Both the position numbers and the translations under genes were made by a program. Source: JAJFFW01 sp038534195 (GTDB lineage: Bacteria > Pseudomonadota > Alphaproteobacteria > Caulobacterales > Parvularculaceae). Taken from it: a DNA stretch of 64,000 bases. Location of the stretch: assembly GCA_038534195.1 (NCBI GenBank), contig JBCAXE010000014.1, positions 1 to 64,000 on the forward strand. The letters are read 5' to 3'. Shown piece after piece: positions 51,583-59,641 of this stretch; position 1 is the stretch's first letter; the number at the start of each line of letters is the position of its first letter. The notes beneath the pieces are model-generated. The model saw nothing but the letters and a program-made list of their open reading frames with translations, was not told the origin of the DNA and did no database searches.

Positions 51583-52146
51583 TCATGGTTGGTAGATGAA
51601 GAAACTCAACTGGCTTCCGCCATATAAGCGATTGTCGCTGCAAACATATTTTTCGACTTCCGGCGGTTCCTCGTCTTTCGATTGTTCGATAATGATCGTC
51701 GCGCCAGAGCGGAGCCAGCCGCCTTTGTCGAGTTCTTGCAACGCGAGCGGTGCGAAATTGTTGCGGTATGGCGGGTCTAGAAACGCGACGTCAAATGGCT
51801 CCCCAGCGCTCGCCGGACGCGCGCCGAGACTCGTCGCCGAGCGCCGATGAAGTCTGGTCCGCCCGAAAAGGCCAAGCGTGTCAATATTTTCGCGGATTGC
51901 ACCGCGCGCTGCAGCATCGGTTTCCACAAACAGAGCGAAAGCCGCGCCCCTCGAAATCGCCTCAAGCCCAAGCGCTCCCGAGCCGGCAAACAGATCAATC
52001 ACGCGCGCGCCCTTGAAGAGTTCCGGTTTTTGTGAGGCCAGAATGTTGAAAAGCGACTCGCGGTTTCGATCTGTTGTGGGACGAGATGTGTCCCCCTTAG
52101 GCGCAATGATCTTTCGGCCTCGCAACTCTCCGCCAACAATGCGCAC
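51583..52146 (-). CDS. rsmD: 16S rRNA (guanine-966-N2)-methyltransferase RsmD
   Basis: RsmD methylates G966 of 16S rRNA. The 187-residue product starts RIVGGELRGRKIIAPKG with PTTDRNRESLFNIL, then the SAM motif VIDLFAGSGALGLEAISRG and the catalytic DPPY motif in VAFLDPPYRNN. Start is a GTG, one base after the DUF4169 stop. It belongs to rluB-yidD-DUF4169-rsmD. Confidence 0.96.
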   Translation of the reverse strand: MRIVGGELRGRKIIAPKGDTSRPTTDRNRESLFNILASQKPELFKGARVIDLFAGSGALGLEAISRGAAFALFVETDAAARGAIRENIDTLGLFGRTRLHRRSATSLGARPASAGEPFDVAFLDPPYRNNFAPLALQELDKGGWLRSGATIIIEQSKDEEPPEVEKYVCSDNRLYGGSQLSFFIYQP

Positions 52147-52147
52147 G

Positions 52148-52336
52148 TCAGTCTTCTTCTTCTTTCTGGATTTTATGCGCCGCCACGTGAAGCGTGTTCG
52201 CGTTCATCGCTTTTTTGTCCAGAGCTTTTTCCGCATTCGTCCTACCGAATTTTGCGCGATTTTCGATCGCGCGTTGTTCTTTGTCCTGACGCGCTTTGCG
52301 TTTGCGTGCTTTATTTAGGTTCGTGACATTACCCAT
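52148..52336 (-). CDS. DUF4169 family protein
   Basis: The 62-residue protein is basic and starts VTNLNKARKRKARQDKEQRAIENRAKFGR, the pattern of DUF4169 proteins found in alphaproteobacteria. Function is unknown; the charge suggests nucleic acid or ribosome contact. It lies between yidD and rsmD with spacing of one to nine bases. Confidence 0.8.
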   Translation of the reverse strand: MGNVTNLNKARKRKARQDKEQRAIENRAKFGRTNAEKALDKKAMNANTLHVAAHKIQKEEED

Positions 52337-52345
52337 TAGTGTGGA

Positions 52346-52771
52346 CTACCACGAACAATCGAAGCCGTCACACCCGCCAAAGTCGCCGCAATCTGGGGAA
52401 CTGGATTTACCGCCGCCAATGCGCGGAAAACCACACGCACCACAATCGCAGTAACGATCATACCATCTTTCGCGCTTCGTTTTCTTGCCCGAAGCGGACG
52501 GTTCGGCCGTACGGTTTTCTGCTGCTAGAGCCAGACGCGCTTTTTTGCATTCAGTCAATCGCGAGTTCAGAAGAGACCAACCCTGCCTGTAACCTGAGCT
52601 TTTGAAGGCTGACAGTCCAAAATCCGAACAACTCCCATCGTCATGAACGCGTTGGTGGGGGCAGCGAAAGCCTTTCGCTGGCGATAGAAACCGACGGTAA
52701 AAATGGATTGCGATAACGACAAGCTGCCCAAGCGCCCTGTCTAAGCCTACGCGAGCCCAATTTCCGTACAA
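52346..52771 (-). CDS. yidD: YidD family protein with Cys-rich tail
   Basis: YidD aids YidC-dependent membrane protein insertion. Residues about 15-65 of this 141-residue product have the family core (IAIHFYRRFLSPAKGFRCPHQRVHDDGSCSDFGLSAF). The remaining 75 residues are unusual: a basic part and then CDCGACG and SSSPDCGDFGGCDGFDCSW with eight or so Cys in about 35 residues. The start is a TTG inside the end of the rluB-like gene (25-base overlap), with GAAGA upstream. Confidence 0.85.
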   Translation of the reverse strand: MYGNWARVGLDRALGQLVVIAIHFYRRFLSPAKGFRCPHQRVHDDGSCSDFGLSAFKSSGYRQGWSLLNSRLTECKKARLALAAENRTAEPSASGKKTKRERWYDRYCDCGACGFPRIGGGKSSSPDCGDFGGCDGFDCSW

Positions 52772-53526
52772 ATCTTCTTCCCAAGTTGCTCCTTCATTTG
52801 TTTTGCCGGAATTTCCTCAACAATTCCCTTCTTGAGCGCCCCGAGTTGAAACGGCCCATAGGCCGTCCGGATGAGCCGATTAACCTGAAGGCCAAGATGG
52901 CGGCAAACGGTCCGCACTTCGCGGTTTTTCCCCTCATTGATTGACATTGAGAGCCATACATTGCCGCCTTGCTGGCTTTCGAATTGAGCGCGGATCGGGC
53001 GGTAATCGACCCCGTCAATCGTTACCCCCTCGGCTAACGCGTCAAGCGCATGTTGAGTGACGCGACCGTATGCACGAACACGATAACGCCTTGTCCAACC
53101 GGTCTCTGGCAATTCAAGCATTCTGGAAAGACCGCCATCGTTGGTCAGAAGAAGCAGGCCCTCAGTGTTGAGATCGAGTCGGCCAACGGAGATCACCCGA
53201 GGCAGCCGATCGGATACAGCGTCGAAAACGGTTGGTCTTCCTTGTGGGTCTTGATGGGTCGTCACGAGACCAGCGGGCTTGTGATAGCGCCATAATCTCG
53301 CCGGCTCTTTTTCGCCGACACGTACGCCATCGACACGGATATCCATCTCTGGCGTCACCTTAAAGGCTGGTGTTGTCAGTGTAACGCCGTCGACTGTCAC
53401 AATGCCCTGTTCGATAAGGCGCTCGGCCTCGCGGCGGGATGCGACCCCGGCGCGCGCCAGCACTTTGGCGATGCGTTCGCCATCTTCCGCGGGCTTGGAT
53501 GCGTCGCTTGCTGAGGTGGGGTTCAT
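52747..53526 (-). CDS. rluB: Pseudouridine synthase, RsuA/RluB type
   Basis: The 259-residue product has an N-terminal S4 domain (ERIAKVLARAGVASRREAERLIEQGIVTVDG), and a catalytic domain with VGRLDLNTEGLLLLTND; Asp118 is the active-site residue. The final motif GKNREVRTVCRHLGLQVNRLIR fits the RluB/E/F group that modifies 23S rRNA (or RsuA for 16S). Its exact target is not certain. It starts the rRNA modification operon. Confidence 0.88.
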   Translation of the reverse strand: MNPTSASDASKPAEDGERIAKVLARAGVASRREAERLIEQGIVTVDGVTLTTPAFKVTPEMDIRVDGVRVGEKEPARLWRYHKPAGLVTTHQDPQGRPTVFDAVSDRLPRVISVGRLDLNTEGLLLLTNDGGLSRMLELPETGWTRRYRVRAYGRVTQHALDALAEGVTIDGVDYRPIRAQFESQQGGNVWLSMSINEGKNREVRTVCRHLGLQVNRLIRTAYGPFQLGALKKGIVEEIPAKQMKEQLGKKICTEIGLA

Positions 53527-53528
53527 GG

Positions 53529-53543
53529 TTAATCGGTCCTTAA
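53529..53543. promoter_or_regulatory. TTAA-N7-TTAA site (CtrA-type) between rluB and a methyltransferase gene
   Basis: TTAA (53529-53532), seven bases, TTAA (53540-53543) is an exact match to the CtrA consensus of alphaproteobacteria, in the 62-bp divergent region, directly after the rluB start and 46 bases before the methyltransferase ATG. Chance is possible in AT-rich spacers. Function inferred. Confidence 0.4.
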
Positions 53544-53588
53544 TCCGAAGAAATTAAGGGTGAATATTGAAGAGGAATTGATTGCGTC

Positions 53589-54326
53589 ATGGACTTGAAA
53601 GAAGAAGCGGCGATCAGCGGGGATCCATCTCACCACTGGTATTACATTTCAAAGGGGAGGGCGATCAAGAGTCTTCTTGACGGTCAACGCGCAGACGCGA
53701 TGTTGGATGTGGGAGCGGGTTCCGGCGTATTTTCCCGGATGCTCTTACAGGAGGGGGTATGCAACCGTGCGACCTGTGTCGATCCGAATTATTCAAATGC
53801 GTGGTTAGAGCAAACTAACGATGTGCCAATTGGTTTCACCAGAAGCGTCGGCGCAGTTGATGCATCCCTCGTCCTAATGATTGATGTCGTTGAGCATGTC
53901 GATGACGACAAAGGTTTGATTCGGGAGTATGCGAAAAAGGCTGATATTGGAACTCGTTTCCTAATTTCGGCCCCGGCATTTCAATTCCTCTGGTCGTCGC
54001 ACGATACCTTTCTTGAGCACCGTCGCCGGTACACCGAAGGCGATTTAGAGGCCACTGTGCGAGCGGCCGGACTTCAGCCACTTAAATCGAGATACTTTTT
54101 TGGCCTTCTTTTTCCGGCCGCAGTCGCATTGCGGGCAATGGATAGGGCTCTAAAGGGTAAGGGTGAGGCTAGTCGCAGCGCGCTCAAGACAGCTCCGGAC
54201 TGGCTAAACAAGACGCTTGTTGCAATCCACGATGTCGAACGCATCGCACTACTTCCCTTTAATCGTATCGCTGGGGTCACGGTTTTTTGTCTTGCTGAGA
54301 AACGTACTGACGGGATATTTGATTAA
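53589..54326 (+). CDS. Class I SAM-dependent methyltransferase
   Basis: The 245-residue protein has the SAM motif I DVGAGSGVFSRMLL (about 37-50), an acidic residue at the end of strand 2 (CVDPNY) and motif DVVEHVDDDKGLI. It belongs to the Methyltransf_23/11 type, which acts on small molecules, lipids or sugars. The C-terminal part has a hydrophobic stretch (LLFPAAVALRAMD). It is divergent from rluB. Substrate unknown. Confidence 0.8.
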   Translation: MDLKEEAAISGDPSHHWYYISKGRAIKSLLDGQRADAMLDVGAGSGVFSRMLLQEGVCNRATCVDPNYSNAWLEQTNDVPIGFTRSVGAVDASLVLMIDVVEHVDDDKGLIREYAKKADIGTRFLISAPAFQFLWSSHDTFLEHRRRYTEGDLEATVRAAGLQPLKSRYFFGLLFPAAVALRAMDRALKGKGEASRSALKTAPDWLNKTLVAIHDVERIALLPFNRIAGVTVFCLAEKRTDGIFD

Positions 54327-54387
54327 GAAAGACCCCAGCATCTCGTACCTAAGCGAGCATGTTGCTATTATTCTTCGGAGAGCGGTT

Positions 54388-54750
54388 ATGACGCGGATTT
54401 TCTTGGCAGTGTTTTTATTTCTCTTCCCGACTTCGCTTTTTGCGGGGGAAGCCGACGTTATCGACGCTACGGCTAAGAAGACGGGCGACGGCGTCTACCG
54501 CATCGCCGCAACAGTTCGCCATGCTGATGACGGCTGGGACCATTACGCAAACCGGTGGGAAGTACTCGACAAGGACGGCGTTGTGTTAGCCACCCGTGTT
54601 CTCGCCCATCCCCACGACGATGAGCAACCCTTCACGCGCTCGCTTTCGGGCATAAAAATTCCGGGGGGCGCCGACTTCGTCATTATCCGGGCTCATGATT
54701 CAGTGCACGGATATGGCGGTGCGGAATTCAAGCTCGTATTAAAAAAGTGA
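54388..54750 (+). CDS. Exported small protein, unknown
   Basis: The 120-residue product has a signal peptide (residues 1-19, FLFLFPTSLFA) and a beta-rich mature part with VYRIAATVRHADDGWDHYANRWEVLD and HPHDDEQPFTRSL. No family recognised; it looks like a small periplasmic immunoglobulin-like fold. ATG 54388 has GGAG eight bases before. It overlaps tadA by GTGA. Confidence 0.6.
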   Translation: MTRIFLAVFLFLFPTSLFAGEADVIDATAKKTGDGVYRIAATVRHADDGWDHYANRWEVLDKDGVVLATRVLAHPHDDEQPFTRSLSGIKIPGGADFVIIRAHDSVHGYGGAEFKLVLKK

Positions 54751-55211
54751 CAGCACAGGTTGATGAGACGATGATGCGCCTCGCCCTCGACGCCGCGCAC
54801 GCCGCGGCGGAGGCGGGGGAAACGCCCGTGGGCGCCGTCATCATAAGCGCTGAAGGCGACGTGCTTGCGCAAGCCGGGAACGCGCCGATTTTCTCGCACG
54901 ACCCAACCGCACATGCCGAAATTCGGGCGATCCGAGAGGCGGCGGCGCGGCTGGGGAATTATCGCCTCACGGGCGCCCATCTCTACGTGACGCTTGAGCC
55001 CTGCGCCATGTGTGCGGGAGCGATTTCCCACGCGCGGATCGCCCGGCTGATTATCGCCACCTCCGATCCGAAGGGCGGCGCCGTTTGGCATGGGCCGAAG
55101 TTTTTTGAACAAGCCACCTGCCATTGGAAGCCGGAAGTTGTGGCGGGACCATTCGCCGATGAGGCCAGCGCGCTTTTGAAGGACTTCTTTCGCGCGCGCC
55201 GGAAAAACTAG
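54747..55211 (+). CDS. tadA: tRNA-specific adenosine deaminase TadA
   Basis: TadA turns A34 of tRNA-Arg to inosine. The 154-residue product has HAE (residues 56-58) and PCAMC (85-89), the zinc and catalytic motifs of the cytidine-deaminase fold, plus GETPVGAVI at 24-32. Length is standard. The GTG start overlaps the previous gene stop. The gene ends four bases into the convergent EEP gene. Confidence 0.95.
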   Translation: MTAQVDETMMRLALDAAHAAAEAGETPVGAVIISAEGDVLAQAGNAPIFSHDPTAHAEIRAIREAAARLGNYRLTGAHLYVTLEPCAMCAGAISHARIARLIIATSDPKGGAVWHGPKFFEQATCHWKPEVVAGPFADEASALLKDFFRARRKN

Positions 55212-56032
55212 CGATGCAGTTCTCCATACAATAAGCAGTGATCTGAAAATTTCTCGATCCACGCTTTCTTTTTTGATGCCGTCGTCTCTTCAACCCACCC
55301 CTTGACGGCGACCTCAGCCGCGCCGAACTTTTTGAATGTCAAATGTTCAGCAGCGTAGACGTGGTCGAGGCTCGACGGCTCCCAGTTGTCTTTTCCATTC
55401 CACCATGTTTGCGCGTGTGTTTTCTCCAGGCGGCGCATGCCGTTGATTTTGGCGCCCATTCTTTTATCGACGAAAGCCAGTTCCTGCGCGCCATCAAGAT
55501 TGATTTTATCGTTATATGACGGGTCCATGCCCATCGTGTTGATGTCGCCGAGGGCGACAAAATTTGCCTTACGATTATTGGGCGTTATCTTGTCGATTTT
55601 TCTTTTCAGACTGCTTACATGAGCGAACATGTCGTCGCGCAATCCCCAGTCGCGAGGGCCGTCAAAACTTTTCAAGTGCAGGAACAGGAAACTGTAATTC
55701 TGGCCCTCTTTTGTGATTGTGGCGAGCGCGCCTGGGCGCAGCGTCGGCACTTTTGACTGAAGCTCATCGCGCTGCGTGACGAAGCTGGTCAAACTGTTTC
55801 GCACGCCTACGAGAATTTCCGGTAAGGCCGAGTTTGCAGTCTCGGTGATCGTGAAATGATAATTCGGCATTTTCTCGACCATCGCCGAGAAAACTGCGGC
55901 CCCTTTGACCTCATAGAGGGCGAAGACGTCCGGGTTTTCATTGGCGATTTGGTCGACAACGCGATCAACGCGTGCTCGTTTATTGCTGAAATTCTCAACA
56001 TTCCAGGACAGAAATGATAGGATTTTCGCCAT
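55208..56032 (-). CDS. Endonuclease/exonuclease/phosphatase family protein
   Basis: The 274-residue product has EEP-fold motifs: FLSWNVENF at the start, VFALYEVKG (metal-binding Glu), FVALGDINTMGMD, SLDHVYA and KFSDHCLLYG (the catalytic Asp-His). This fold covers DNA repair, phosphodiesterase and nuclease functions; the exact substrate is unknown. ATG 56032 has GGAGG upstream. No signal peptide. Confidence 0.85.
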   Translation of the reverse strand: MAKILSFLSWNVENFSNKRARVDRVVDQIANENPDVFALYEVKGAAVFSAMVEKMPNYHFTITETANSALPEILVGVRNSLTSFVTQRDELQSKVPTLRPGALATITKEGQNYSFLFLHLKSFDGPRDWGLRDDMFAHVSSLKRKIDKITPNNRKANFVALGDINTMGMDPSYNDKINLDGAQELAFVDKRMGAKINGMRRLEKTHAQTWWNGKDNWEPSSLDHVYAAEHLTFKKFGAAEVAVKGWVEETTASKKKAWIEKFSDHCLLYGELHR

Positions 56033-56200
56033 GAGACCGCCTCCGTCTGTGCTTGCAATTGGGCAGGTTAAATTTAGGCGGGTTTTGGAAGACAGGCGAC
56101 CCAATCCCGAGTGAACGTGTGCGGTAGGTAACTGCTTTTGGTCCTTTTATCGGGCCGCCCTTGGCCTATGATATCAATCAAACAGTGAGGAGAGCCCACA

Positions 56201-57424
56201 ATGGATTTTGAGTATTCCGACCGTTGCAAAGACTATATGCGCCGCGTTTCCGACTTCATGGATAAGTACGTCTATGAGGGAAATGAGGAATATCATCGTC
56301 AGCATGCAGAGTACGGTCCGGGCGAAGGCCGATGGAAAGTGCCGCCGATTATTGATGAACTCAAGGATAAGGCGAAATCGGAGGGCCTTTGGAATATGTT
56401 CCATCCCGATCCGAAATTCGGACCGGGTTTATCCAACGCCGATTACGCGCCGATCGCGGAATTGACCGGCCGCTGCCATATCGCGCCGGAAGTTTTTAAC
56501 TGTGCGGCGCCCGATACCGGAAATATGGAGGTCCTTTCCCGCTACGGCACGCCGGAACAACAGGAGGAATGGCTCCACCCATTGCTTGATGGAAAAATTC
56601 GCTCCGCCTTTTTGATGACCGAGCCGCGGGTCGCATCGTCGGACGCAACGAATATTGAAACCGAAATCAAACGCGATGGCGACGATTATATCATCAACGG
56701 TCGCAAATGGTGGTCGTCAGGGGCAGGCGACCCGCGCTGTAAGATTTTTATTGTGATGGGTAAAACTGACAAAACGGCGGATCGTCACAAGCAGCAATCG
56801 CAAATTCTTGTTCCGGCCGATGCGCCGGGGGTGAAGGTTCTCCGGCATTTGCCGGTGTTCGGTTATGATGACGCGCCGCACGGACATATGGAGGTTGAGC
56901 TCGATAACGTCCGGGTGCCGAAGGAAAATATTATCCTTGGCGAGGGACGGGGTTTTGAAATTGCGCAAGGCCGCCTTGGGCCGGGTCGCATCCACCACTG
57001 CATGCGCACGATCGGCGCCGCTGAAGTTGCGCTCGAAAAAATGGTGAAACGTTTGCTTACGCGTGAGGCGTTCGGCAAGCCGATTTATAAACATTCGATC
57101 TGGGAACAGCGTGTTGCAGAAGCACGTATTGATATCGAGATGGCGAGGTTGCTTACGCTCAAAGCGGCGTGGATGATGGACACGGTCGGCAACAAGGTGG
57201 CGCAGGGCGAGATCGCAATGATCAAGGTCGCGGCGCCGCGGATGGCGCTAAAGATCATCGATGACGCGATCCAGGCCCACGGCGGCGGGGGCGTCAGCAA
57301 CGATTTCGGTCTGGCTTATGCGTATGCGGGGCTGCGCACGTTGCGTCTTGCCGACGGGCCGGATGAAGTCCATTGCCGGTCGATATCGCGCATTGAATTT
57401 AAAAAACACTCAAACGCCGTATAA
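56201..57424 (+). CDS. Acyl-CoA dehydrogenase (ACAD11-like)
   Basis: The 407-residue product has the acyl-CoA dehydrogenase fold: a helical N-domain, FLMTEPRVASSDATNIET (flavin-binding strand region), INGRKWWSSGAGDPRCKIFIVMG, and the C-domain with QAHGGGGVSNDFGLAYAYAGLRTLRLADGPDEVHCRSI. That last stretch resembles ACAD10/11-type enzymes for unusual or hydroxylated fatty acids. No partner beta-oxidation genes are adjacent. Confidence 0.92.
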   Translation: MDFEYSDRCKDYMRRVSDFMDKYVYEGNEEYHRQHAEYGPGEGRWKVPPIIDELKDKAKSEGLWNMFHPDPKFGPGLSNADYAPIAELTGRCHIAPEVFNCAAPDTGNMEVLSRYGTPEQQEEWLHPLLDGKIRSAFLMTEPRVASSDATNIETEIKRDGDDYIINGRKWWSSGAGDPRCKIFIVMGKTDKTADRHKQQSQILVPADAPGVKVLRHLPVFGYDDAPHGHMEVELDNVRVPKENIILGEGRGFEIAQGRLGPGRIHHCMRTIGAAEVALEKMVKRLLTREAFGKPIYKHSIWEQRVAEARIDIEMARLLTLKAAWMMDTVGNKVAQGEIAMIKVAAPRMALKIIDDAIQAHGGGGVSNDFGLAYAYAGLRTLRLADGPDEVHCRSISRIEFKKHSNAV

Positions 57425-57448
57425 GCGTTTTTACCGTTCGGGCGCCGA

Positions 57449-58423
57449 ATGAGCCATAATGTTTATTTTTTCAATGGCCGCCGGCGCCCGATTTCTCTTA
57501 ATTCAGTTGTCGCCTATTTCTCGGACCGCGCATACTGGTCCGTGGATGCGGATGCCGCGCAAGTCGCTTACCTGAATTCAGATACGCATGTTTCGTTCGT
57601 CGCGCGAATTCGTGAGAGCGGCGCTTCCAACGCATGTCTGGAGATTCCGAAACCAAGCGTCGCATTCCAGGTCAACTATTTCAGGCCGCCCTTCTTTGGT
57701 GATGAGGCGGCTATTGAGCTGAGCGCCTTCAGAGAATTCTTCGATCCTGAGTTCGTTGATCCGCAGGCCGGTGTGTTATCATCAAATGATACGATAACAT
57801 ATTTTTCGAACGGTTTCCTGTCGCATTATCGCGTCGGGAACGCAAAGGCGTACGTAACAATTATAGAGCGTCTCCGAGAAGAGGGCGGCGCCATTCCACC
57901 ATGCGTTGCTGAAACGAAATTAATGGACGCTTGGCGATGGAATAGGCTGCGCAAACCAAGCCTTGAAAAATATTTCCGGGATAGCGGCCAGGATGTGTGC
58001 GTTGCATCCTCAATATGGGCGACAATCCCTGAAGAAGGGGGACGGCCGCTTTGCGTTGCGACGTGGACGGATGGCGCTCGCGCTGCGATCCCTACGTTTG
58101 TTGATCGAATCATCCTCATCGCTGACGGCATCCGGAGACGGCGCCGCGGGATCTCGTCGCTCTTGTTCAGAAGCAACTCAGAAGCAACCATGTGTATGGT
58201 ACACGTGGATGATGTTGCAGGTTTGAATTGTGCGTCGGCGAAAACACACGATAATGCGCCTTACATCTTTGTCGACTCCGATGTTAGCGACCCGCCGCGG
58301 GAAGTGATCGACTTGTATCGCCGCCCGCAGCCGCCTTTGTCTGAAAGTTTTCAGGTTACGCCATCTGATGAAATTCTGAGCGCGGACTTGATGGCTGAGG
58401 CGCGATCAAACGCCAAGCGATAA
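57449..58423 (+). CDS. Conserved-looking hypothetical protein, unknown fold
   Basis: The 324-residue protein follows the acyl-CoA dehydrogenase by 24 bases and has no recognised family. It lacks a signal peptide and clear membrane helices. It has an N-terminal stretch with RRRPISLNSVVAYFSDRAYWSVDAD, a cysteine-bearing segment (ESGASNACLEIPKPS), and a basic RRRRRGISS turn near residue 230. Codon use and GC appear like its neighbours. I cannot assign a function. Confidence 0.55.
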   Translation: MSHNVYFFNGRRRPISLNSVVAYFSDRAYWSVDADAAQVAYLNSDTHVSFVARIRESGASNACLEIPKPSVAFQVNYFRPPFFGDEAAIELSAFREFFDPEFVDPQAGVLSSNDTITYFSNGFLSHYRVGNAKAYVTIIERLREEGGAIPPCVAETKLMDAWRWNRLRKPSLEKYFRDSGQDVCVASSIWATIPEEGGRPLCVATWTDGARAAIPTFVDRIILIADGIRRRRRGISSLLFRSNSEATMCMVHVDDVAGLNCASAKTHDNAPYIFVDSDVSDPPREVIDLYRRPQPPLSESFQVTPSDEILSADLMAEARSNAKR

Positions 58424-58462
58424 AGTCGTATCACCCACGAATTTCAGAACGGAGTCGCACAC

Positions 58463-58870
58463 ATGTTATCGCCAATCATCGCCCTGATAGCGTGGACCTT
58501 GATCGTCTGGGTCTGGATGTATGCGACGCGATTGCCGGCGATACGTGCGGCGGGCATTGATCCAAACGCGCATATTCACCCTGGCGCGCTTGATCAATTA
58601 CCTGCGCCTGTGCGCGTTGTGGCTGATAATTATAATCATCTGCATGAGCAGCCGACTGTGTTTTATGCGCTCGCCTTCGCTGCGCATTTGTCTGGCGCCG
58701 CCGACAGCGTTAATATTGCACTGGCGTGGGCTTATGTGGTGTTGCGCATTGTCCACTCGTTTGCGCAAATCGTATTGAAGAATGTCGTCATACGATTTTT
58801 GGTTTTTGCGTTATCGACGCTCATGCTGATTATTATCACTGTCCGAACGACTATCGTTGTAGCGGGATAG
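58463..58870 (+). CDS. MAPEG family membrane protein
   Basis: The 135-residue product has four membrane helices and the MAPEG segment DNYNHLHEQPTVFYAL (residues about 54-69), with the acidic/His pattern that binds glutathione in this family. MAPEG proteins act in glutathione- or eicosanoid-like lipid chemistry; bacterial roles are often in detoxification. The upstream ribosome site is GGAG. Confidence 0.85.
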   Translation: MLSPIIALIAWTLIVWVWMYATRLPAIRAAGIDPNAHIHPGALDQLPAPVRVVADNYNHLHEQPTVFYALAFAAHLSGAADSVNIALAWAYVVLRIVHSFAQIVLKNVVIRFLVFALSTLMLIIITVRTTIVVAG

Positions 58871-58899
58871 TTCGGGCGGCCTTTGCGAAAGGATTGTTT

Positions 58900-59211
58900 A
58901 TGGAAGAGTTTATATTTGAAAATGTGTGGCTGGTGATCGCGGCGACAGCGCTGTTTGCATTTACGATTGGGAGGATGGTGGGTTCCGGTGCGCCTTCCAT
59001 CGAGCAGGAAGCGCAAGAGATGGTCTCGCAGCAACATGCTGAAGAGGCATTTTCAGCTCTATCGCCCACAACTCAAGACGAGGTTGATCATCTTATCACC
59101 GAAGGAAAAGTTATTGAGGCGATTAAAACGATCCGAACCGAGTCCGGCTATGGGTTGCGTCAAGCAAAGGCGATCGCCGACAATCGCCGCCGTATGTTGA
59201 AAGGCGCATAG
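58900..59211 (+). CDS. Membrane-anchored L7/L12 C-terminal-domain-like protein
   Basis: The 103-residue product has an N-terminal membrane helix (about residues 8-26) and a C-terminal domain (about 58-100) whose LITEGKVIEAIKTIRTESGYGLRQAKAIADN closely matches the ribosomal L7/L12 C-terminal fold motif (K/R-x-xAI-K-x-x-R-x-x-T-G-x-G-L-x-x-A-K). Ribosomal stalk is not plausible as it lacks the N-domain. AAGGA lies seven bases before the ATG; the longer frame reads through MAPEG. Confidence 0.75.
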   Translation: MEEFIFENVWLVIAATALFAFTIGRMVGSGAPSIEQEAQEMVSQQHAEEAFSALSPTTQDEVDHLITEGKVIEAIKTIRTESGYGLRQAKAIADNRRRMLKGA

Positions 59212-59310
59212 GCGCGGTTTTCCCCAAGTTTCGCCACGCACGTTAAGTTAAATGGTGGCGGTTAGCTTGTTTGACGTGTGGCGGGCGTTCCTTAAGGGGT
59301 TATATTCCGA

Positions 59311-59601
59311 TCATGATCGAGACATGGTCTCATAGAATTGGACGCTTTTCACATATGGGTTCGTTTGAGCCATTTTATCGGCGGCCTCAAAGCTTTCAGC
59401 CTCAATGATCATATATCCAGTGAGCGCGTCGGGTCCGAGCGTAAGGTCCTTTACGCCATCGTCGGAAATTTCGCGTCCGCGCGGTAAATGCGCTTGCTCC
59501 ACAATATTTTCTTTGATCGATGCGAACCACGCACTCCATTTTTCCATAATTTCGGGCGTCGGTTTTTCAAACCCGTATGTCAGAAATAGAAACTTCGCCA
59601 T
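59311..59601 (-). CDS. YciI-like protein
   Basis: The 96-residue product has the YCII dimeric alpha-beta fold pattern: KFLFLTYGFEKPTPE, and ALTGYMIIEAESFEAADKMAQTNPYVKS, near the typical His/Asp site. Proteins of this family are often linked to muconolactone-like or sigma factor genes; role unknown. It converges with the L7/L12-like gene and precedes the PEP mutase-like gene. Confidence 0.8.
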   Translation of the reverse strand: MAKFLFLTYGFEKPTPEIMEKWSAWFASIKENIVEQAHLPRGREISDDGVKDLTLGPDALTGYMIIEAESFEAADKMAQTNPYVKSVQFYETMSRS

Positions 59602-59641
59602 TTGTAATTGCCTTTAACAGCTGCACCATCCTTGTGGAATG

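Noticed and set aside
59308..59319. 12-bp palindrome CGATCATGATCG
   Set aside because: It overlaps the end of the YciI coding region and could be chance; no promoter is near.
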